A DNA stretch of 22,146 bases from Anaerolineae bacterium. GTDB taxonomy: Bacteria > Chloroflexota > Anaerolineae > SpSt-600. Location of the stretch: assembly GCA_028275425.1 (NCBI GenBank), contig JAPWUT010000003.1, positions 1 to 22,146 of the forward strand, in the 5' to 3' direction. The notes beneath the pieces were generated by a model. That model was not told where the DNA came from and did not search any database. It saw only the letters and a program-made list of their open reading frames with translations. Positions 6,314-13,949 of this stretch are shown in pieces. Position numbers and translations under genes: made by a program. Every line of letters starts with the position of its first letter. Position 1 is the first letter of the stretch.

Positions 6314-8098
6314 TTAGAACAGCCCCTTAATCCTCCCGGTCTCCAGGTCAATGTCCACATCCATGAAGGCTGGGCGAGAAGGTAGACCGGGCATAGTGCG
6401 CATCTCTCCGCAGAGCGGGTAAAGGAAGCCTGCTCCGACCGAGGCCCTGATGTCCCTTATGGGCAAGCGGTAATTCTTGGGTGCACCTTTCCAGTTCGGG
6501 TCATGGCTGATGGAGAGGTGGGTCTTGGCCATGCAGATGGGGAATTTGTCGTAGCCGAGCTTGGTGTAAAGTTCTATCTTGCGTTCGGCCTCGGGGGAGT
6601 AGTCAACGCCATCGGCCCGATAAATCTTGGTGGCAATGGTTTCAATCTTCTGCTTAATCGGTATATCCAGTGGGTAGAGGAAGCGGAAGTTGGATGGCTT
6701 CTTGCAAGCTTCCATGACCGCCTCGGCGAGCTCTACTCCTCCTTCACCGCCCTTAGCCCAGACTTCGGAGATGCAAGCGGCCTCGGCGCCAAATTCCACG
6801 GCCGCCTTCTTTATGAGCTCAAGCTCGGCCTTGGTATCGGTGGGGAAGCGGTTGATGGCTACGACCACCGGGACCCCGAAGAGCTTGACGTTCTCTATGT
6901 GCACTCGCATGTTCTCAAGGCCTTTCTCCAGAAGCTCAAGGTTTTCCTGGGTGTAGGCTGGGTCAAGTGGACGGCCAGGCACAACCCTCGGGCCTCCACC
7001 GTGCATCTTCAGGGCCCTGACGCTGGCTACAAGGACTACACAGTTGGGGATGAGGCCTGAGACCCGGCATTTGATGTTGAAGAATTTCTCCATGCCGCAG
7101 TCCGCCCCGAACCCCGACTCGGTGACCACGTAGCCATCCTCCCCCACCAGCTTTATGGCGATGAGGTCAGCGACGACGGAGGAGTTGCCGTGGGCTATGT
7201 TGGCGAAGGGGCCGGCATGCACGAAGGCCGCACTTCCTTGGAGGGTTTGCATAAGGTTGGGCATTAAGGCATCTTTAAGTATGACGGCCATCGCTCCGGC
7301 CACGCCCAAATCCTCAGCGGTTATGGGGTTTCCTTTCTTATCTGTGCCGATTACTATGCGGCCCAGGCGTTCCCTCAGGTCCTTGAGGCTTGTAGCCAGA
7401 GCCAAGATGGCCATAACCTCGGAGGCCACGGTGATGTCAAAGCCGGTTTGGCGAGGGCGCCCATCCTCCTCTGTCCCAAGGCCGATTACGATGTTGCGGA
7501 GGGCGCGGTCGTTAACGTCCACCACACGAGGCCAGGTGATGGAGTAGGGGTCAATGTTGAGGCGCCGGAGGCCCATCTTGGCCAGCTGCTCATCGGACAA
7601 GCGGTCTTCGTGCATTATGCGGGCGTCAATGGCTGCGGCCAAGAGGTTGTGGGCTGCCCCTACAGCATGGATATCGCCCGTGAGGTGGAGGTTGAAGTCT
7701 TCCATGGGCACTACTTGGGCATAGCCACCTCCGGCCGCCCCACCCTTTATGCTGAAGGTCGGCCCCATGGAGGGCTGGCGGATGCAGGTGAAGACCTTCT
7801 TGCCCAGGTAATAGAGGGCCTGGCTCAGCCCGATGGTAGTTACGGTCTTCCCTTCACCGAGAGGAGTTGGAGTTATGGCCGTGACGTCAATGTATTTGCC
7901 GTTCGGTCGGTCCTTGAACCTTTCTATGACGTCCAAGTGGACTTTGGCCTTGTATTTGCCGTAGAGCTCAAGGTCATCGGGGGTAAGGCCATATTCTTCG
8001 GCTACTTCCACGATTGGGCGAAGCTTGGCCGATTGAGAGATTACAATGTCTGGGGGAACAGGGTCTACTCTTTCTACGATGAGCCCTCGCCTTTCCAT
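6314..8098 (-). CDS. fhs: Formate-tetrahydrofolate ligase
   Basis: Fhs (FTHFS) makes 10-formyl-THF from formate, THF and ATP, the first folate step of the methyl branch. The 594-aa protein carries the ATP-binding loop TPTPLGEGKT near residues 77-86. It also has family stretches RQPSMGPTFSIKGGAAGGGY (about 108-127) and, further on, VPVVVAINRFPTD and RTMPGLPSRPA. It is some 35-40 residues longer than the usual 555-560. The surplus seems spread over the N-terminus and internal loops and is not a separate domain. The ATG is preceded by AAGGAGGAGGAG. The folD stop lies 12 nt upstream, so the two are co-translated. It is the last gene of the long hdr-met-folate unit and is followed by a strong hairpin. 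Confidence 0.97.
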   Translation of the reverse strand: MERRGLIVERVDPVPPDIVISQSAKLRPIVEVAEEYGLTPDDLELYGKYKAKVHLDVIERFKDRPNGKYIDVTAITPTPLGEGKTVTTIGLSQALYYLGKKVFTCIRQPSMGPTFSIKGGAAGGGYAQVVPMEDFNLHLTGDIHAVGAAHNLLAAAIDARIMHEDRLSDEQLAKMGLRRLNIDPYSITWPRVVDVNDRALRNIVIGLGTEEDGRPRQTGFDITVASEVMAILALATSLKDLRERLGRIVIGTDKKGNPITAEDLGVAGAMAVILKDALMPNLMQTLQGSAAFVHAGPFANIAHGNSSVVADLIAIKLVGEDGYVVTESGFGADCGMEKFFNIKCRVSGLIPNCVVLVASVRALKMHGGGPRVVPGRPLDPAYTQENLELLEKGLENMRVHIENVKLFGVPVVVAINRFPTDTKAELELIKKAAVEFGAEAACISEVWAKGGEGGVELAEAVMEACKKPSNFRFLYPLDIPIKQKIETIATKIYRADGVDYSPEAERKIELYTKLGYDKFPICMAKTHLSISHDPNWKGAPKNYRLPIRDIRASVGAGFLYPLCGEMRTMPGLPSRPAFMDVDIDLETGRIKGLF

Positions 8099-8110
8099 GT
8101 CTCCTCCTCC

Positions 8111-8992
8111 TTAAAGGTTTTGTTGTCTTTTCGCTGCTTCCAAGACGTTCTTAAGCAGCATTGCGTTAGTCATAGGACCTGTGCCGCCGGGCACAGGGGT
8201 TATTGCGCTTGCTACTTCTTTCACAGCCTCAAAGTCCACATCTCCGACCATTTTACCATCAACGAAGTTTACGCCAAAATCCACCACTACGGCACCGGGC
8301 TTGACCATGTCGGCAGTGATGAGTTTAGCTCGGCCTACGGCTACGCATAGGATATCGGCTTCTCGGCATACGGCTCCCAAATCCGGAGTTCGGGAGTGGC
8401 AGATTGTTACGGTGGCATCTTCTCGGAGCAGAAGCATGGCCATTGGTTTCCCTACGATGTTGGAGCGTCCTACCACTACGGCCCTCTTCCCGCTTATGGT
8501 TATGCCGTAGCGCTTAAGGAGCTCAAGCCCTCCAAGAGGCGTGGCAGGGACGAAGTAATCCAACACGCCTGGAGGACGCCCCACCGGCGCTACTTGGGCC
8601 AACCGGCCAGCATTTACGGGATGAACCCCATCCACATCCTTAGCCGGGTCAAGGCTTTCTTTTATCCGGGCCTCGTCCCAGCCCTTGGGGAACGGTTCCT
8701 GTAGGATTATGCCGTGGACGCCGGGATCGGCGCTTAGCTCTTTCACCAGCTTTATCATCTCTTCCTGGGGGGCAGTCTCCGGAAGGACGTGAAGCCTGAA
8801 GCCGAACCCTTGGCTCTCAAAAGTCTTCTTTATCGTATTGGCATAACTGACGGAAGCGGGGTCCTCCCCGGCTCTGACTACGGCAATGGTTGGGGTTATG
8901 CCGTATTTTTCCTTTAAAGCGGCGGCTTCGGCGGCTAATTCCGCCTGGATTTCCTTGGCAACCGTGCGTCCGTCCAGGATTTGGGCCGACAT
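8111..8992 (-). CDS. folD: Methylenetetrahydrofolate dehydrogenase FolD, cyclohydrolase lysine absent
   Basis: FolD normally has both NAD(P)-dependent methylene-THF dehydrogenase and methenyl-THF cyclohydrolase activity. The 293-aa sequence is full length. It has Y50, Q98 (GIILQEPFP), D121 (KDVDGVHPVN), the nucleotide-binding VVGRSNIVGKPMAMLL at about 174-189, and PVPGGTGPMT near the end. In the Y-x3-K-x-K signature, E. coli K54 (human K56), which is needed for the cyclohydrolase, is replaced by I54; K55 and K56 remain. The usual PCTP is PATP here. The dehydrogenase is expected to work while the cyclohydrolase may not, which fits fchA lying immediately upstream (12-nt gap). The start is an ATG with an AGGAGG-type site. 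NADH or NADPH preference is not clear from the sequence. Confidence 0.95.
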   Translation of the reverse strand: MSAQILDGRTVAKEIQAELAAEAAALKEKYGITPTIAVVRAGEDPASVSYANTIKKTFESQGFGFRLHVLPETAPQEEMIKLVKELSADPGVHGIILQEPFPKGWDEARIKESLDPAKDVDGVHPVNAGRLAQVAPVGRPPGVLDYFVPATPLGGLELLKRYGITISGKRAVVVGRSNIVGKPMAMLLLREDATVTICHSRTPDLGAVCREADILCVAVGRAKLITADMVKPGAVVVDFGVNFVDGKMVGDVDFEAVKEVASAITPVPGGTGPMTNAMLLKNVLEAAKRQQNL

Positions 8993-9004
8993 TGAGCACC
9001 TCCT

Positions 9005-9628
9005 TTATAGCTTGCTCTTTACAAGTTCGTAGACCTCTTCCTTGAGGTTGGATTTGCCCTCCAGAAGCTTATCAAGCTTGGCCTGTGCTTCTTTCTTGAA
9101 GGCTTCGTCTTTTATCCAGCCCAAGTTTATGAGCACGTTGAGGGCAGCGCTGCGCAGTCCTGCCTCGGCCATGACCACAGCTACGCCGGCATCGCTCACG
9201 GCGTTGATGTTGCCCTTCTCAGCTACAGGCCGGCACAATTCCATAACTTTGACGCAAGCTTCTGCCACCCTGAGGGGGACTTTGGTTGCTTCTTTCAGGG
9301 CTTTCTCCAAGGCTTCTTCCCGGGCTGCTTTCTGCTCCTCGGTATCCCTGGGCATTTTCATCGCTTCTGAGACCCTGGTGTAAGCGGCAACATCTTCTTC
9401 CAGAAGGCTCATTAGCTCCTGGCGCAGGCTTTCCGATTGGCCAAGTATGGCTTTTATTTCCTCCTCAACATCAGCATACTTCTTCTTGCCAACGGTCAGG
9501 TTGCAGACCATGCTTACCAAGGCTGCGCCCATCGCTCCGGCTAAAGCGGCCACGCTCCCTCCGCCAGGAGCTGGGGCGGAGCTGGCAAGTTCGTCCATGA
9601 ACTGGAAAATCGGCTTTTCGGCAAGCAT
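9005..9628 (-). CDS. fchA: Methenyltetrahydrofolate cyclohydrolase, FchA type
   Basis: This 207-aa protein belongs to the formiminotransferase-cyclodeaminase (FTCD_C/FchA) family, which is all-helical and normally about 200-210 aa. The opening FMDELASSAPAPGGGSVAAL (residues 10-29) is the family's folate-site signature, followed by a helix GAMGAALVSMVCNLT. Near residue 165, NINAVSDAGVAVVMAEAGLR matches the conserved C-terminal motif. It converts 10-formyl-THF to methenyl-THF (reversibly) for FolD. The ATG is preceded by GGGGAGG at 5 nt. Neighbours are hdrCB 12 nt upstream and folD 12 nt downstream. No formiminotransferase domain is attached, so histidine degradation is unlikely. Confidence 0.95.
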   Translation of the reverse strand: MLAEKPIFQFMDELASSAPAPGGGSVAALAGAMGAALVSMVCNLTVGKKKYADVEEEIKAILGQSESLRQELMSLLEEDVAAYTRVSEAMKMPRDTEEQKAAREEALEKALKEATKVPLRVAEACVKVMELCRPVAEKGNINAVSDAGVAVVMAEAGLRSAALNVLINLGWIKDEAFKKEAQAKLDKLLEGKSNLKEEVYELVKSKL

Positions 9629-9640
9629 GGGAACCTCCCC

Positions 9641-11023
9641 TTACACCGTTACCGTTTTCAGCACTGGGGTCACATCAATGAAGTGCTTCTGGAACCCCAG
9701 TTCTTCAGGCTTAAGGCCGAAGGCGAGGCCGAGGAGTTGAGTTATGTAAATTACCGGCATCTGGTAATCCAGGCCCAGGAGGTTCTGGCGTGTATCCAGG
9801 TTTATCTGGCAGAGTGGGCAAGCGACCACAATGGCCTGCGCGCCAACATCGTGGGCGTCTTCAATTATGCGGCGAATCATGCCCAGCACCGCATCCGTTT
9901 TGCTCAGGGTAACCGAACCACCGCAACAGTAGGTCTTGTAGGACCAATCCAAGCTCCTGGCCCCGGTAACTTCCACAAGCCTATCCATGATTACCGGGTA
10001 TTCGTAGTGCGGTGCCCGCACGATTTTGGGCGGCCTCGTAATTAGGCAACCGTAGTAGCTTACCACTCTCAGCCCTTCCAAGGGGCGAGTTACTTTGGCC
10101 GCAATTTTATCCAGGCCGACCTCTTCAAGGGCCTCAAGGAGGTGCAATACCTGGATGCCACCTTTATACTCGTAGCCGGTCTTCTCCTTTACGGCCTTGG
10201 CCAGCTCCTCGTTGCGCTGGACGTCATACACAGCCGCTTTGAAGCGGGAGTAGCAGGCAGAGCAGGGCATCATCACTTTCTCAAGGCCGGCTTTCTCAAA
10301 TATTGCCATGTTCTGCATCGGCAGGGCGGCAGCGAGGACGTGGTCAGTTGAGTGAGCGGGGGAGGTCCCGCAGCATATCCATCCTTCAGGCTCGTATAGG
10401 TTTACCCCCAAGTGTTTGAAGACTGCCCGCACCGATAGGTCATACTCGGCGGAGGTGGAGTGGAGGGAGCAGCCTGGGTAGTAGCCCAAGGCGCCTTTTG
10501 GGGCTTTGCCTTCGGCCTTGCCGGGGCGAGCAGGCAGAAGCCTGAGCTTGCCCTTCAGGAACATCTTTATGCCCATTGGCACATCCCGCTGGAGGACGCC
10601 TTTGAAGTCCAAGCTCCTGCTCAGGAGCATCCGGAGGTACATTTCCGCCATCATCCCCAGCTCATACATTCGGCCGAAGAGGCGGATGTTGTTTACACCG
10701 GCCTTGGTGAAGGAGTAAACTTCTGGGAGAGGCGAAGGAATCCCCCGCTTCTGCGCCTCCACTTTCACCACATCCATTATCCGAGCGATGTCCAGGTCCT
10801 GCGGGCAACGGGTGCTGCAGGTGTAGCAAGTAGCGCAGAGCCAGGCAGTCCGAGAACGAAGGACTACATCATCGCGGCCCAATTGGAGGTAACGCATGAG
10901 CTGATGGGGGTAAAGGTCAAATTTATCCGCCAGAGGGCAGCCATTGGTGCACTTCTTGCACTGATAGCAGAGGTAAACGTTAGTGCCGAGTTCCTTGTTA
11001 ATCAGCTGGGCAAGTTCCCCCAT
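9641..11023 (-). CDS. hdrCB: HdrC-HdrB fusion, heterodisulfide reductase-like iron-sulfur subunit
   Basis: The 460-aa protein joins an HdrC-like ferredoxin domain to an HdrB-like CCG-domain protein. In the first part two [4Fe-4S] motifs are seen: C19, C22, C25, C29 and C63, C66, C69, C73. After a linker (about 95-175), two CCG modules follow: C185, C217-C218, C254, C257 and C326, C366-C367, C402, C405. In true heterodisulfide reductases these hold the noncubane clusters that cleave CoM-S-S-CoB. In acetogens an equivalent set sits in the MetFV-HdrABC-MvhD complex, where it probably carries electrons from HdrA to MetFV. The gene lies directly after metF (22-nt gap, AAGGAGG site) and before fchA. 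Both CCG motifs are complete. I infer a link to methylene-THF reduction from position; a heterodisulfide substrate is not expected in this bacterium. Confidence 0.94.
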   Translation of the reverse strand: MGELAQLINKELGTNVYLCYQCKKCTNGCPLADKFDLYPHQLMRYLQLGRDDVVLRSRTAWLCATCYTCSTRCPQDLDIARIMDVVKVEAQKRGIPSPLPEVYSFTKAGVNNIRLFGRMYELGMMAEMYLRMLLSRSLDFKGVLQRDVPMGIKMFLKGKLRLLPARPGKAEGKAPKGALGYYPGCSLHSTSAEYDLSVRAVFKHLGVNLYEPEGWICCGTSPAHSTDHVLAAALPMQNMAIFEKAGLEKVMMPCSACYSRFKAAVYDVQRNEELAKAVKEKTGYEYKGGIQVLHLLEALEEVGLDKIAAKVTRPLEGLRVVSYYGCLITRPPKIVRAPHYEYPVIMDRLVEVTGARSLDWSYKTYCCGGSVTLSKTDAVLGMIRRIIEDAHDVGAQAIVVACPLCQINLDTRQNLLGLDYQMPVIYITQLLGLAFGLKPEELGFQKHFIDVTPVLKTVTV

Positions 11024-11045
11024 TGTTAAGCCTCCTTAAGTCAAG

Positions 11046-11981
11046 TTAGACTTCTGGCCTTGGGTAGAGGCCGGCCATTTCCACGATTTGCGGCACGGCT
11101 TCTTCCCACTCTATGGCCATTATATGGACACCGGCTACGCCAGGGATTTCTTTGACTTGCTGGATTATCTCCACGCAAATCTTTATCCCCTCTTCCTTCT
11201 GCTTCTCCTTAGGGGTCTTGCGCATCCTTTCCACGATTTCTTCCGGAACATCCATCCCCGGCACTTTGGTAGCCATGTACTTAGCTGCGCCGTAGCTCTT
11301 TATCGGCCCAACCCCGGCCAAGATGTAGACCTTCTGGTCAAGGCCGAGGTCCCTCACCCGCTGCATGAACTGGGCAAATTTGGGAACGTTGTAGATTAGC
11401 TGGGTCTGGATGAAGCGGGCCCCAGCTTTCACCTTCTTCGCTAACCGGTAAGGACGGAAGTCAAACGGGTCGGCAAAGGGGTTTTCGGCTGCTCCGAGGA
11501 AGAACCGGACCGGTCCCCCCTCTATCTCCTCTCCGTTGGCGAATACCCCTTCTTCCCCCATCCTGTGGACGATTTGGAGGAGCTGGATGGAGTCTAAGTC
11601 AAACACTCCCTTGGCCTCGGGGTGATTGCCGAAGCTCTGGTGGTCGCCGGTAAGGGCCAAGAGGTTGCGGACCCCCAAAGCGTAAGCTCCCAATAGGTCG
11701 CTCTGGATGGCAATGCGGTTCCGGTCTCGGCAAGTCATCTGCATTGTGGGCTCTATTCCGAGGTCAAGGAGGATTTTGGCTACGGCCATTGAGCACATGC
11801 GCACTACTGCCGTCTGGCAATCGGTTATGTTGACAGCATCTACCGTTCCCTTTAGGTATTGGGCTTTGCGCTCAATAACGGAGCGGTCGGCACCTTTCGG
11901 TGGCCCGCATTCGCCGGTAACCGCAAAATAGCCTTTGGTCAAGATTTTTTCCAATCGGCTTACAGGAGCTTGCTCAGTCAT
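11046..11981 (-). CDS. metF: Methylenetetrahydrofolate reductase, MetF subunit
   Basis: MetF is a TIM-barrel FAD enzyme that reduces methylene-THF to methyl-THF. The 311-aa sequence keeps the N-terminal glutamate (E24 in TGECGPPKG, matching the catalytic E of FEFFPP in E. coli), NITDCQTAVVRM, TCRDRNR near residue 85, LLALTGDH, and the C-terminal-side ARFIQTQLIYN. The sequence context (GE-C-GPPKG instead of FEFFPPK) is that of acetogen MetF, which works with MetV, rather than of the NADH-dependent E. coli enzyme. The ATG overlaps the stop of the MntA-HepT gene by 4 nt (ATGA at 11978-11981), with GGAGGAG upstream, so translation is coupled to that gene. metV is separated from metF by it, although the two normally lie side by side. 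Confidence 0.96.
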   Translation of the reverse strand: MTEQAPVSRLEKILTKGYFAVTGECGPPKGADRSVIERKAQYLKGTVDAVNITDCQTAVVRMCSMAVAKILLDLGIEPTMQMTCRDRNRIAIQSDLLGAYALGVRNLLALTGDHQSFGNHPEAKGVFDLDSIQLLQIVHRMGEEGVFANGEEIEGGPVRFFLGAAENPFADPFDFRPYRLAKKVKAGARFIQTQLIYNVPKFAQFMQRVRDLGLDQKVYILAGVGPIKSYGAAKYMATKVPGMDVPEEIVERMRKTPKEKQKEEGIKICVEIIQQVKEIPGVAGVHIMAIEWEEAVPQIVEMAGLYPRPEV

Positions 11982-12844
11982 CTTTTCAACTCCTCCGCAA
12001 AGGCTTTTAGGATATAGCCGGCAAAGCGCTCAAAATCATCCAAGTCCTTTTGCAGGACCCAGTAAACCGCTTCGGAGTCAACCTCCATGTAGAAATGCAC
12101 CAAGCGGTTCCGAAGCCTAACCATCTGGATAGCGGTGTCAAGGAAATCGTCTGGGATTATGCCGTTTTCCCAAAGAACCCTGAAAGAATCGGCGTAATCG
12201 CTGGGGGTGCGCCATCTCTCCGAGGCTATTATGTGATTGGCTATGTCAATGCATATTTGGATGGCAGTCTGGAGCAGGTGCTTGGCGCTCTCTACCTTGG
12301 TGAAATCTTTCAGGAATTCCTCCCTTGGGAACGAAGCCAGCTTCCTGAGCTTGCCCACAGTCTCTTCAAGGCGGTTCAGCAAATTCCTGACCACTTCGGG
12401 CTTTACCACAGCCTCCTCCCCCAATAGTGGCCTTATGGAGGCCCTTTGCTCTGCCACGTAAATGGGTTTGTAGTCAAAATACCTACTCCAGGCGTAAGTT
12501 TCAAATCCGACCCGGTGCCCATCATCTCGGCAGTAAATCTCTTTCCCCTCGCAGGTGACGGCCCCAAGCAAAATGGCCGGAGCATTGTTGATGACCCGAA
12601 CCTCGGCGTTTTGGGCCCCGGTTATATCCGCAATTGCTTGCTCTATCCTCAACTCTAAGGCTAACTGCTCCCTCAGGCTCATCTTAGCCAAATGACTTTC
12701 TTCCACAACCACGGCTACGTCTAAATCCGAGAAGGGGTGCGGTATCCCCGCTGCAACCGAGCCGTATACATAGGCCACATCCACCGGGAATGGCCCGAAT
12801 ATTTCCCCAGCTTTCTCCTTCAATCGGGCGATTACTCCGTCCAT
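11978..12844 (-). CDS. Fused MntA-HepT protein (minimal nucleotidyltransferase plus HEPN/DUF86)
   Basis: The 288-aa protein joins two halves usually encoded by separate genes of type VII toxin-antitoxin systems. Residues 1-138 form a minimal nucleotidyltransferase: G28-S29 and D40-L-D42 give the GS-x10-D-x-D active site, and E81 may be the third carboxylate. Residues 146-288 form a HEPN (HepT, DUF86) domain with R245-x4-H250-x-Y252, the RNase motif whose tyrosine is AMPylated by MntA in characterised pairs. Both active sites look intact. The start is an ATG 2 nt after the metV stop with a weak ribosome binding site. The stop overlaps metF by 4 nt. It therefore sits inside the metV-metF operon. 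Its function here (toxin-antitoxin, regulation of the operon mRNA, or a passenger) is unknown. Confidence 0.9.
   Translation of the reverse strand: MDGVIARLKEKAGEIFGPFPVDVAYVYGSVAAGIPHPFSDLDVAVVVEESHLAKMSLREQLALELRIEQAIADITGAQNAEVRVINNAPAILLGAVTCEGKEIYCRDDGHRVGFETYAWSRYFDYKPIYVAEQRASIRPLLGEEAVVKPEVVRNLLNRLEETVGKLRKLASFPREEFLKDFTKVESAKHLLQTAIQICIDIANHIIASERWRTPSDYADSFRVLWENGIIPDDFLDTAIQMVRLRNRLVHFYMEVDSEAVYWVLQKDLDDFERFAGYILKAFAEELKR
12407..12422 (-). promoter_or_regulatory. Internal ribosome binding site and GTG start for HepT alone
   Basis: Within the fused gene, GGGGGAGGAGG (12412-12422) lies 2 nt ahead of an in-frame GTG (12407-12409, Val146), or about 5 nt when counted from the first GGAGG. 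This site is far stronger than the one at the gene's own ATG. Starting here gives a 143-residue product that covers exactly the HEPN domain, the usual HepT size. Use of this start is inference. Confidence 0.5.
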
Positions 12845-12846
12845 GC

Positions 12847-13530
12847 CTACATTTCCATAAATTCCAGCCTTTCTTCTTCCCTGACGATTTTTCTTGGTCC
12901 GCCGCCTCCGGCGGGGCGCCAGTCCTTGGGCCCCATGATTTCCATGAGGGCATCAAGCCTGCCCATGGCCTTGAGTTTTTCGTAGATTAGGTGCCAAGCA
13001 CAGTCAATTTCGGGGTTGACCTCGCACTTGCCGTTCTGGGAACCGCCGCATGGGCCGTTCAGGAGGTTCTTGGAACAGCGGGCTATGGGGCAAATCCCGC
13101 CGGTCAAGGCCAAGACGCAGTTCCCACAGCCAGCACATCGCTCAACAAAAACCCCCGCCTCTATGGGCATCCCCATCATCACGGTGTTGAGAGCGGGGAG
13201 GACGATTTTATCGGGGTAACGTTCGGCCATGGCTTGGACCCCAACCCCGCAGGCCATGGAGAGGACGGCATCTACACTTCGCACCATATCGGCAATGGGG
13301 TCTATGAATTCCCACTCGCACTGGCGCTGGACGGTGTGTTCCACTGTTTCCAGAGGTTTTCCTTCAAGCTGGCGGGCCATCCTAAGCTCTGCCGCCAAAA
13401 TCCCAACTTGCTTTTCCCCACCGGAAAAGTCCACGGTAACACAGGTCCCACAGCCCAAGATGAGGATGCGGTTGAAAGGTGCTACCATGGCTTTTATTTC
13501 TTCAAACGGCTTACGGTTGGCAATTATCAT
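12847..13530 (-). CDS. metV: MetV, cysteine-rich partner of methylenetetrahydrofolate reductase (MTHFR_C family)
   Basis: MetV is the iron-sulfur subunit that forms a complex with MetF in acetogens and passes electrons to its flavin. The 227-aa protein shows the family's opening ILILGCGTC (C27, C30), further cysteines C71 and C94, then a dense set C132, C135, C138, C147, C152, C161, C169 and C177 (CAGCGNC ... GGICPIARC ... GPCGG ... CEVNPEIDCAW). This suffices for at least one [4Fe-4S] cluster. The ATG at 13528-13530 overlaps the mvhD stop (ATGA), so the two are coupled. The fused MntA-HepT gene begins 2 nt after its TAG stop, and metF follows that. A role in linking HdrA/MvhD to MetF is inferred from the Moorella MetVF-HdrABC-MvhD complex. 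Confidence 0.93.
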   Translation of the reverse strand: MIIANRKPFEEIKAMVAPFNRILILGCGTCVTVDFSGGEKQVGILAAELRMARQLEGKPLETVEHTVQRQCEWEFIDPIADMVRSVDAVLSMACGVGVQAMAERYPDKIVLPALNTVMMGMPIEAGVFVERCAGCGNCVLALTGGICPIARCSKNLLNGPCGGSQNGKCEVNPEIDCAWHLIYEKLKAMGRLDALMEIMGPKDWRPAGGGGPRKIVREEERLEFMEM

Positions 13531-13949
13531 TTCCTGGCCTCCTTTCGCAGCGGATTAGGACCAAGTTTCTTTATCCTCTCGGTCATCTCGGCCGCAACCT
13601 CGGCAAAGCGGGCCCCCTCGGCCGAGGACATATAATACATTTCAAGGCGCTCTTTGTCAAGGCCTATTTCTTCAAGCAGCTTCTTGGCGTATTGGACTCG
13701 CTTCGTGGCTTTTATGTTCCCACTTTCAAAGTGGCAGTCTCCTATCCTGCACCCGGCTACTATGACCCCATCGGCACCTTTTTCAAAGGCGGTGAGGATG
13801 TGGTGGACGTCAATCCGGCCGGTGCAGGGGATTTTTACGACGCGGATGGAGGCAGGGTACTGCAAGCGCATCACCCCTGCCAGGTCGGCAGCGCCGTAGG
13901 CGCAGTAATGGCAAGCAAAGGTTACGATTATTGGCTCAAACTCGGTCAT
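13527..13949 (-). CDS. mvhD: MvhD-like [2Fe-2S] electron-transfer subunit (copy 1)
   Basis: MvhD carries one [2Fe-2S] cluster and connects HdrA with its electron donor (hydrogenase, formate dehydrogenase or another module). The 140-aa protein has the family cysteines in FACHYCAYGAAD (near residues 13-16), IPCTGRID (about 42) and AGCRIGDCH (about 66-72). It also has the conserved FEKGADGV and RVQYAKKLLEEIGL segments and is full length. Its ATG overlaps the hdrA stop (ATGA at 13946-13949), and its own stop overlaps metV the same way. It is clearly related to copy 2 at 18604-19026, but the residues around the cysteines differ (GCRIGDC here, ACPIGNC there). It probably docks on the adjacent HdrA. 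Confidence 0.94.
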   Translation of the reverse strand: MTEFEPIIVTFACHYCAYGAADLAGVMRLQYPASIRVVKIPCTGRIDVHHILTAFEKGADGVIVAGCRIGDCHFESGNIKATKRVQYAKKLLEEIGLDKERLEMYYMSSAEGARFAEVAAEMTERIKKLGPNPLRKEARK

